Shown one piece after another: positions 56,527 through 64,000 of a DNA stretch of 64,000 nucleotides (position 1 is the stretch's first letter; the number at the start of each line of letters is the position of its first letter). The notes under the pieces were generated by a model, which was not told where the DNA came from, did no database searches, and saw only the letters and a program-made list of their open reading frames with translations. The position numbers and the translations under genes were made by a program. This DNA is from Adiantum capillus-veneris (taxonomy: Eukaryota > Streptophyta > Polypodiopsida > Polypodiales > Pteridaceae): the NCBI GenBank assembly GCA_014529385.2, contig CM043942.1, positions 35,802,469-35,866,468 on the forward strand, read 5' to 3'.

Positions 56527-56994
56527 ATGGCTTCTTTTTCTCTCTTTGGAAGCCATAGCCTACAGATCTTGAGCTCCTCTATCTCCCTCACCCTCTCCAC
56601 CCACTCTCTCATGCAAGAGCTCACCATAGCCCTTTTCCCTCTACTGTGTAGTGGTGCAGATCTACACATCCTTGCAAGCTCAAGCTCCAACTCAATCTCC
56701 ATCTCCACCCTCAACTACACATCCATATGCATTCTAAAGCTCCATAGCCAAGCACAACAAGCTAAAGCTCCATCTCCATCCCCATCTCCAACTATATCAC
56801 AATCTCCATCTCAATCTCCATCTTCATCTCCAACTCTATCACAATCTCCGCCATTTTCATATATTGATACAATGTCTTTGAAAGACGTCACCAACAAACC
56901 CTCAAAGTTTTGCTTGCATGTGGACTTGGATGAGGAGTATGCAAGTATGGGCAATTACCGATACAGAGGATATATTCCCATGGATGTGCTATGA
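56527..56994 (+). CDS. Unrecognised S/P-rich reading frame
   Basis: 155 residues starting MASFSLFGSHSLQILSSSIS, with a serine/leucine-rich N-terminal half, a repetitive APSPSPSPTISQSPSQSPSS linker (from TCTCCATCTCCA-type DNA) and a more ordinary C-terminal part, KDVTNKPSKFCLHVDLDEEY. I do not recognise it. The linker is low complexity and the frame could be chance, but the last 50 residues have a protein-like composition. It lies 1 kb upstream of the histone-like fragments on the same strand. Confidence 0.25.
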   Translation: MASFSLFGSHSLQILSSSISLTLSTHSLMQELTIALFPLLCSGADLHILASSSSNSISISTLNYTSICILKLHSQAQQAKAPSPSPSPTISQSPSQSPSSSPTLSQSPPFSYIDTMSLKDVTNKPSKFCLHVDLDEEYASMGNYRYRGYIPMDVL

Positions 56995-57339
56995 TTGCAA
57001 GAGGCAAAAGCCATTGATCGGATGAATGGAACCATCTGCCCCCTTGATCCATAGACTGTTACACCTTCACCTTTTTGCAACATCACACAGGTTATACGCC
57101 TTTTAGGTACTGGCTTCAATGGATTTTTAGGGTATTGTCAGAGGCTCCATTCTCTCTTTTTGCAATATCTCACGAAGCAAAATCAAGTTCAACACAACCT
57201 AGATGTGCTTTAGGCATCTAGTTTGAAGGAAAAGGAACAACTCATGGCATCTTTTATGGGAGAAAAGGAACAAGTGATGGTGCGAACCAAGCACTTAACA
57301 AGCAAGTTGTAGAGCATAAGGAAAAGCTTGATGAGGGTG

Positions 57340-57950
57340 GAAACCATTGATCGAGCTACATACAATTATGTTCCCCTTCGGTATTCAACTCAAAACCTTC
57401 GACGGCATGTTCATCACTTCATCAGCTGCCCACGGGATACAATGCAAGAAGACAGAAGTGCAAGGCTATGGGGCTCTTTTCCAAATTTGGAGGTCCTTGC
57501 AAGAGACGTCTGCCAAACAAGGTAACTGTAGCATTTGAAGTAATCGACTTTTTTTGCTACTATTTGTTAATTGACTCCATTTTCTTTGCAAAGCAGGGAG
57601 TGTACAGAAGCAATACTAGGTTGCAATGGTACAGAGGATTTAGTTCAAGCCTCTATCCTTCAAGGGAGCGACTTCTAATACTACAGAGAAGAAATTGGAG
57701 GCAGAATGAGCAAAGAAAATTGAAGAAGCTAGAAGACAACCGAAAGAAAGGGAAGAGACTAAAAAGCATGCTGCTCCAAGTGGCAAGAAAACAAGAGAAG
57801 TTATTGGTCACAGTGGGCAAAGGGGAAGACAGTTCCTAAGCGCAACCCCCCCCCACACCCCAGCATGCAGATGAAAAAGGCAAGCATTTGAAGAGCGGTG
57901 GAAAAAGTATTGCTACGATACTCCTACATGAACATGTAGAGAGCAACCTC
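57340..57950 (+). pseudogene. Possible upstream exons or tail of the histone variant
   Basis: A GTAACTG donor-like site (near 57522) and a TTTGCAAAGCAG acceptor-like site (near 57597) could bound a 76-bp intron. Downstream, KKIEEARRQPKEREETKKH then APSGKKTREVIGHSGQRGRQ is a basic tail like those preceding histone folds, in the right order for the fragment at 57950. Stops interrupt it. The link is inferred from position and composition only. Confidence 0.3.
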
Positions 57951-58275
57951 GACCACCCCCACCAATCCAAAAGAAGCGTAGGTGGAGGCTTGGCACTTGT
58001 GCTCTCCGTGAGATACATAATATCAACAGAGCACAAAACCAATTATTCCCAAGGCACCATTTACAAGGCTAGTAAAAGAAATTATGTTTCAATCCTCTGG
58101 CAGCATCAACACCTCGTCAAAAGAGTGAAATCAACTCCCTAGGAGCACTACAGCAAGGCGCAGAAGACATTTTGGTTCTCTTTTTCAAGATTTAGTGTTG
58201 GCCACGGTGCATTCCAATAGGATTCCCATAAAACCCAAAGATATGGCATTAGCAATGTGTCTATGTGGCAATAAT
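57950..58275 (+). pseudogene. CENH3-like histone H3 variant pseudogene, copy 1
   Basis: In successive frames: IQKKRRWRLGTCALREI (start of the histone fold), KAPFTRLVKEIMFQ (alpha 1), SEINSLGALQQGAEDILV then LFF (alpha 2), and VLATVHSNRIPIKPKDMALA (loop 2 and alpha 3). Histone H3 proteins have R[YWF]RPGT.ALREI.KYQKS, then ALQEA.E..LV.LFED, then C.IHA.RV.IM.KD..LARR in this order. The APF.RLV[KR]E form, rather than LPFQRLVRE, and the short basic tail before RRWRPG are typical of the centromeric variant CENH3. There are at least three frame changes and stops, so it is not functional. One frameshift is a single-base loss relative to copy 2. Confidence 0.75.
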
Positions 58276-58557
58276 TGCCTCCGTCCCCACTAGTTAGGAA
58301 AGTCTTTGTAACAGTTGACTTCAAAGTCTCACATAAGATGTAACTTTTCACAAATCAATGAGAAAAGGGCATCTTGTGGTTTGATTATGTGTTGATTTAA
58401 TCTTTTACGTACATTTAATTGGTGTTTTGAAGATAATATTTTTATCATTGTATGGATGCGATGTAGTCTTGTAATAATCATGATGATCGAGATAATGCAT
58501 TCGAATCAAATCGAAGGTCAAAAGGCCGAGGATCAAAATACATTGCTAACGCCAAGC

Positions 58558-58745
58558 AAGAATTAATAAGCCACCAAAAAGTGCCCCTGGGGGCTTGGGG
58601 GAGCCCATTGGGCGATACCCGCGGTGCGAGTCGGCCAAACACATGCTTCAGGGGGCTTGTGCTCCATGGGGCGACTTTGGCATGTTTGACTCGGGCCCCC
58701 ACTTGCCACTAGGGGCATTTTTTGGAGGCCTTGATGTGTACCAAC
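58558..58745. mobile_element. Foldback MITE, copy 1
   Basis: GCCACCAAAAAGTGCCCC begins an inverted repeat whose other end reads GGGGCATTTTTTGGAGGCC. The inner GAGCCCATTGGGCGATAC word is shared with copies 2 and 3 but its partner is mostly deleted. Confidence 0.7.
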
Positions 58746-58852
58746 TAGAAACCAAGTTCTAGTGAGGCCTCTTGTTGAGCAGACAACATCTCCTCCTTGG
58801 GCTCGACTTCTTTTAGTAAGATGCTTGGACTAGATAGTCTTCACCACCCCCA

Positions 58853-58988
58853 CCAATCCAAAACAAGCGTAGGTGGAGGCCTGGCACTTGTGCTCTCTGT
58901 GAGATAGGGAAATATCAAAAGAGCATAAAGCCAATAATTCTCAAGGCACCATTTACAACGCTAGTAAAAGAAATTATGTTTCAATATG
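58853..58988 (+). pseudogene. CENH3-like histone fragment, copy 2
   Basis: A 45-residue open stretch reads PPPPIQNKRRWRPGTCALCE, IGKYQKSIKPIILKAPFTTL and VKEIMFQY. It covers the last part of the tail, the alpha-N helix and alpha 1 of the H3 fold. It stops exactly where copy 1 would enter loop 1. A foldback element begins there. It is less damaged than copy 1 and keeps RRWRPGT and KYQKS. Confidence 0.75.
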
Positions 58989-59205
58989 TGGCCGCTAAAA
59001 TATACCCTAGGGGCAGGTAGGGGCCTGGGGGGAGCCCATTGTGCGATACTCAGGTGCGAGGTCAAACAAGCCAAAGTCGTCATGTGGAGCACAAGCCCAC
59101 CGGAGCTGGCTTCTGACCGGCTCACACCCCGAGTATCGCACAATGGGCTCCCCTGAGCCTCCACCTGCCCCAAGGGGCACTTTTGGTGGCCTTGATGTGC
59201 ACTTA
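58989..59205. mobile_element. Foldback MITE, copy 2
   Basis: The arms are GGCCGCTAAAATATACCC and GGCACTTTTGGTGGCC. Further in, GAGCCCATTGTGCGATACTC pairs with GAGTATCGCACAATGGGCTC almost perfectly. Its left end abuts the CENH3-like copy 2. Confidence 0.75.
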
Positions 59206-59217
59206 CTAAAATTGGAA

Positions 59218-59478
59218 TGCTAAAACTTGCCCCTAGGGCAAGGTGGCGGCCTGAGGAAGCCCATTGGGCAATACTAGGGGTGCAAGCCATCCAGAAGGCC
59301 CCTCAGGGGGTTTTTGCTCCACAGGGCGACTTTTGGCTGTTTGACCCGATCAAACAGCCAAAAGTCACCCCATGGAGCACAAGCCCCAAGGAGAGGCCTT
59401 CTGTTCACCTTGCACCCACAATATCACCCAATGGGCTCCCTTGGGCCCTCACCTTGCCCTAGAGGCAACTTTTAGCGG
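59218..59478. mobile_element. Foldback MITE, copy 3 (longest hairpin)
   Basis: The arms run from GCTAAAACTTGCCCCTAGGG to CCCTAGAGGCAACTTTTAGC, meeting at a centre of TTTTGGCTGTTTGA, CCCGA, TCAAACAGCCAAAA near 59345. Almost the whole element of about 260 bp can fold back on itself. No coding capacity. Confidence 0.85.
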
Positions 59479-59479
59479 C

Positions 59480-61930
59480 ACAGTTCTGGTCGATGGCTGG
59501 CACCATATCCCCTAGTCAATCGATGTTTCCCCCGCCCGATGCAATCGATGTTTCAATGAAGTGACTGACCCTACCCCGCACTTGACTTTACCACAAGTCT
59601 TATCGCTTCCCCACCCTAGTATGTCACCTTGCAATGGACTCCTATGCACATATGTGCTCCCCCGAGCACACAAGCAAAAGTGCATACTTACACACCCTTT
59701 GCGATGTTAATTTAAGACAAATATATCACACAACTTAACATGAAACAACTCAATTGGTATACAGTTGTAACTTAATTACTACACGTTTTAAAACAATTTA
59801 GCGATGGTTAAGACCAAATTAGAACAACAATTGAACTTACAACAAGCAATTGAACAAAGCATCATTACGCAATAAGTGATTACATGTGAAGAGTTTGTAG
59901 AAAGGGCTAAGGTAGTCTCTTCATGAGCTCATTGAATGACTCAATATTTAGGCTCCTTATAGATGGTTGGTTACCAATGGGGGATGCTATCTCTTTGACA
60001 TCCGTGATACATTGCCCAAGAGTTAGGCCACAATATCCTAGTAAAGATCCAACACTCTTGTTGTCAAAGCTAAAGAGTGCGGCTTCCCTATTTAAGTATA
60101 CATTTGTGTGCATTTTGGGCTATGGGAATTTTTACGAGAATGGCACGAAGTTCCCTGCACTTGAAAAGTTCAACATGTGCATCATTTGAGTAGTCATTGT
60201 GGATGACCCAGACCATGTCAGCATTGAAACTTGGGAGGTAGTTCTACAATGAACCGGTCTTTCCCTTCAGATTCCATGCGTGCGGTACCTTTTCATTGTG
60301 TAAATAAGTCCATTTCTTTTGCAGTCTACAAAAAGATCAATTGTGATAAGTGGCAAAGCATTTTAAACACTACTGTGAAGGGAATTTTTGCACATTACCT
60401 CGGTTGCATTGAAGAGGGCTTGATTAGAAGCAATCATTTTTATTGGCGGAGTGCAAGGGACAATTGCACGTGCTTGGGGATGGATAGAGCAAGTTAGTAG
60501 TGGAGAAGATGAGAGAAGCTACAAAACAAGAAAGTGACTTTAGAATGGGCCTTACAAGTCACTTATAAAGGAGACAAAAAAAAAACACTTTTAAAAAACT
60601 TAAAATTTCAGAGGTAATTAAAATTTAAATGTTCTCTTTCGTGGATAACACGGGGCTATGCTGTATATTGTTGCAGTCCAAACACCACAGTTTTAAACAG
60701 CGCAACTCCACCACCCACCACAACTCTAAAGTCACTTAACGCTTCTAAAATTGAAAATTAGAAATTTTCAAATCACAAAATTAGACAAAAATGTATCGTA
60801 TCAATATAGGAGTATTACATTGCAACGGCAATTGTTTGCTTGATATGGATACATCTAGGGAAGGGAATCCCTCTTGTTTCTCTTACGCAGAGGGTTGCCC
60901 ATTGATTAAAAATGAGTAGTCCATCTTGAGCTCAAACCTTAGCGCCAAGTACTCCTTGCGATTTTCCATAGTCCAATCAGCATTGACGAACATGCCATTC
61001 ACCTTGCATCTGCTTCCACCATCAGTAAGGGAATATAATGGAGATTTGCAGCTTAGAAATGTGGTATCGGATGATCATTTAGCACAACTATGCATTTTAC
61101 GATATACCCATTGTGCTGAACAATCTTTGAGTCCCAAGTGGATGGAAGGAAGGCATTCATTGTTGTTTCACCCTTAGCAATCCACATGGTAGGCATCTGA
61201 TGAACATCGTCTACCTTGAACAGAAAAACAAAAAGATGAAGAGGCATAAAAGATGTTAGTGTTTCTCGATGTGACCCATACGTGCACTTCAATTCATTGA
61301 AGATTTTATTTTCAATCTGCCACCTAGTTAATATAATAGAGGTATTGTCGAGCATTGTCCAATCATCGTCCATTAGAGTTGGTGGAATAAGTGTTTTCAA
61401 AGGTCCCATAGCCATTCCTTATTGTTGGGACTTTATACTCTGTATCAAAGAAGAAGATCGACCGTTTTGCAAGCTCAGGTGCAATGCATCCAAAATATAA
61501 CAATGAGCCGAACTCAAAGTGGTGAGCCTCAAAAGTTCTTGAGAGCACCTCTACAGGCTCCTATTCCATAAATGTTAACAAAAAAATACATGCACAATCC
61601 AAACACCATGCCCATAGAGTTTCATCATTAGAGACTTCATACCAAAAGCAGAGCATTGGCTAGAAACAACACTAGAAATACTTACAATTAGCAAAAAGGC
61701 GCTTGCTATCAACGTCCTTGATTCATAGTTGAGAAGCTTTGTAGACATGTTGTATCTTCACTTGCTTCCATCGATCGCCTGCTTCATCTTCAATATACGA
61801 CCCTTCCAATGATGGGACTTCAATCCGAAGAATCGCCAAGAGACTTTGTGGGCTCCCTTTGTGCTTGGCCGCATTATCTCTCACATGCCTGTCGCAAAGC
61901 TTGTGGCTACCCAATGTCCATTGTGTTCTT
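59480..61930. other. No recognisable gene; decayed minus-strand frames
   Basis: Minus-strand frames such as 61415-61053 (TMLDNTSIILTRWQIENKIF and FMPLHLFVFLFKVDDVHQMP), 61548-61363, 61914-61723 (HKLCDRHVRDNAAKHKGSPQ) and 60113-59907 have protein-like composition. I could not match them to a family, and stops separate them. They could be one decayed host gene or a transposon, read right to left. Confidence 0.3.
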
Positions 61931-63730
61931 TCTCATTGCTGCAGCAAAATGAGTCTACCCTTGAACCAGGTCTTTGACTCATAATATCCAAAGCTTTTTG
62001 AATTGTGCAAGCTGAAGCTCTCGTAGCCCTAAGTCTTTGCAAGTTGAAGGTTCTTAAACCCTAAAGCTTTTTAAGCTGAAGCTCCCTCCCTAAATCTTTG
62101 CAAACTAAAGGTCCTTAAACCCTAAGCTTGGGTAGTTGAAGCTACTAAGCTCTATAAGATATATGTGAGCCCCGAAGATGAGAGTGGAGAATGGGTGCAA
62201 GCATGAGAGGAGGGCCTCCAGGGGAGAAATGGAATGTATTACAAGCTCTCCATAGCCAAAAAGGAGTCAAAACTAAGAACTATGCTTGGGAGAGAAGGGA
62301 AAGGTAGATTGGCAAAGAGAGGAGGCCAGAAAGGTACTCTTCCAATAGGAGAGAGAGTGAAAACCAAAATTTTGGTCCTAGAGAGAGGAGAGATCAGATC
62401 TGATATGTCGAGGGAGAAGAAGTGAGTGGAGGGAGGGAAAAGTAGACTTGGATGTCAAATTAATGATGGGGGGGCGTTTTTGGGCCTAGCCCACTTTTTG
62501 AGGGTTGCCCTTTTATTCCAACAAGCAAAATTCATAATAAAAAAGAGGCTTGAAATCTTTTATTTTGAAGATTTTGAAATTTTCCTGCCCATTTACAAAA
62601 AAGAAAAGCCTAGACTCCAAGTTTGACCCCTAAAAATTAGGGGTTGACAAACCCAACCTTTATTTCCACATGGCTTCCTCCTATTCCTCCACTACTTAAT
62701 CATTGTCATTGGTTTGGGGTAGATTAAAGGGCTCAAAAAGACCCCAAACAAGTCCTAATGATGGGATAATTAGTGTACATAGCCTTGTAGTAAATTTTCT
62801 TGTTTTCTTGTTCTAAATTTCTTGAATTATTTCTTCAACTCACACCTTTCCTGTGCGTAAAACTTTTGATGTTTTAGTTCCTATTCACGCTTCTTGATCT
62901 TGACATCTTTGTTCATAATTGTAAGTGCTTTGTCTTTCTAATAAATAAATCCTATAGCTAATGGCTTCCAAAAAAAATTGTTAGTTTCTTCAAAGATTCC
63001 CTACTATCAACAAGGGGCTCTCACAGACACCATTGCAATATAAGATGCTCCTCTACTCCTCCATTCCATCTCTTTTACCTAGCTTCAACAATGTGGAAGA
63101 TGACAATTCTTATGATTGCCTCCATTCTCCTCTAATTAAAAACCCTCAACCCCTCACAATAGTTGTCTAAACGACACCCATTCCCTCAGACTGAAGCAAT
63201 CCAATATCTCCCCCTCTCAACCGTTGTCTCTGCTTAGTGTGCACGTAGCTACAAGTGATTCTAATACAGAGGGAAGCAATGAAATTGTCAAAATATGTCC
63301 TGTGGAAATATAAAAAGTGATCAAAGAATTCAAAACAGATACATGTACCAGAAGAAAAAGTGCAAAGGAGGACCAAGTACAAAACTGTGGCTAAAAAGCT
63401 CGACCTTTTGTTAGCAGGGAAAAGATGGACAAATCATTTCAATAGCCAAACCTTGGGTATCCAAAGAGAATTGGACACATTTATAATAGAATCTTTAAAG
63501 GAATTGAAGATTGGTTGTGGTTCCATGACTTTGCAACCTCAAGCACTTTTTGTTGGTGTCATTCTAATAGTCATTTTCGCAGACCCTCGGCAAGACACAT
63601 GCTTCCTGGCTATCCACTTGATATCAAAATAACCTCTTCCGGATCCACTTAAGAAAAATTCTTTCTTTAGCCTAAACTAAAGCAAACAACCATCACACGA
63701 GCGTTAATGGATTGCCTACTCAAGTTCTTG
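61931..63730. other. No recognisable gene
   Basis: A doubled AGGT.CTTAAACCCTAA(A)GCTT word occurs near 62049 and 62110. Purine-rich sequence at 62200-62440 yields biased open frames. A plus-strand frame at 63360-63632 has no known motif. Nothing else is supported. Confidence 0.35.
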
Positions 63731-63732
63731 TG

Positions 63733-63750
63733 TCACCGGCAACAACACCA
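63733..63750 (-). promoter_or_regulatory. Possible tRNA-Asp-type primer binding site
   Basis: The minus strand reads TGGTGTTGTTGCCGGTGA one base after ...CCCGCAACA. Plant Athila/Tat-type elements use TGGCGCCGTTGCCGGGGA, complementary to tRNA-Asp. The differences are mostly C-to-T changes, as expected from decay of methylated sites. Confidence 0.45.
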
Positions 63751-63751
63751 A

Positions 63752-64000
63752 TGTTGCGGGAACGAATCACAACACCTATAAAGTGCATGCAACACAACTT
63801 AGATCAACATAATGTCAATCAAGGACACCGATGACATGATAGGCTCACGGAGGCAATCTCTTTAGCTTGTCAGACTAAGACCATCCCATGCATACAACAC
63901 TCTGGAAGGCTAACTAAACCACAATCTAAAATCTCACTGCTCTCAACTACACCACTCAACCCATGCCTCATGTGCCTTGGAACTTGCAATCTATTCCAAT
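63752..64000 (-). mobile_element. Possible 5' LTR running off the window
   Basis: Begins TGTTGCGGG on the plus strand (CCCGCAACA at the element-strand LTR end) next to the primer-site-like sequence, and continues past the window edge. No second copy is in the window, so the call rests on the primer site alone. Confidence 0.4.

Noticed and set aside
57836-58275. Canonical replication-dependent histone H3 gene
   Set aside because: The tail lacks the ARTKQTARKSTGGKAP-type sequence, the alpha-1 region is APF-type, and the frame is broken. A CENH3-like pseudogene fits better.

Overview
This window looks like land-plant nuclear DNA, most likely from a fern or another seed-free plant (inference). 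The reasons are a long run of PLS-type pentatricopeptide (PPR) modules of the kind that is abundant in such genomes, chromodomain Ty3/gypsy and Ty1/copia retrotransposons with plant-type primer sites, and many (CT)n/(GA)n microsatellites. I found no intact protein-coding gene. Nearly all of the recognisable content is mobile DNA, often nested, plus decayed gene fragments.

Layout. 1-1.5 kb: low-complexity DNA with a GH17 beta-1,3-glucanase scrap and a SINE-like copy. 1.5-4.6 kb: a minus-strand LINE with reverse transcriptase, broken by a 271-bp tandem duplication. 4.6-8.2 kb: a minus-strand PPR pseudogene of about eleven degenerate modules. 8.2-9.9 kb: microsatellites and unrecognised DNA. 9.9-14.0 kb: two joined minus-strand copia fragments, one carrying a solo gypsy LTR with a near-perfect target-site duplication. 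14.0-29.9 kb: minus-strand chromodomain gypsy elements of one family, arranged as a segmental duplication (about 12.5-17.0 kb against 17.0-29.9 kb). One paralogue carries a hAT-like MITE and a 540-bp retroposon; the other shows the empty sites. 29.9-35.2 kb: a plus-strand gypsy element with about 1.45-kb LTRs and a gutted interior. 35.2-37.4 kb: further gypsy debris.

37.6-48.8 kb is the most structured region. An outer inverted repeat (arms about 2.4-2.5 kb) carries nested LTRs of two families plus gag sequence. Inside its 6.2-kb spacer lies a second inverted repeat with arms of about 1.0 kb and only about 54 bp between them. A transcript across it would form a very long hairpin. 48.8-53.0 kb: CT-rich DNA, SINE-like copies and retroposon tails. 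53.1-55.0 kb: a compact TRIM-like LTR element. 56.5-57.5 kb: an unrecognised proline/serine-rich reading frame. 57.6-59.0 kb: two fragments of a histone H3 variant that looks like CENH3. 58.6-59.5 kb: three copies of a GC-rich foldback element. 59.5-64.0 kb: mostly unrecognised DNA, with the edge of another LTR element (tRNA-Asp-like primer site) at the right end.

The elements do not work together as a pathway. The relationships are historical: insertions into insertions, duplication through shared LTR sequence, and decay. All statements rest on reading the sequence and on family knowledge; no database search or alignment was run, and identities are by-eye estimates.
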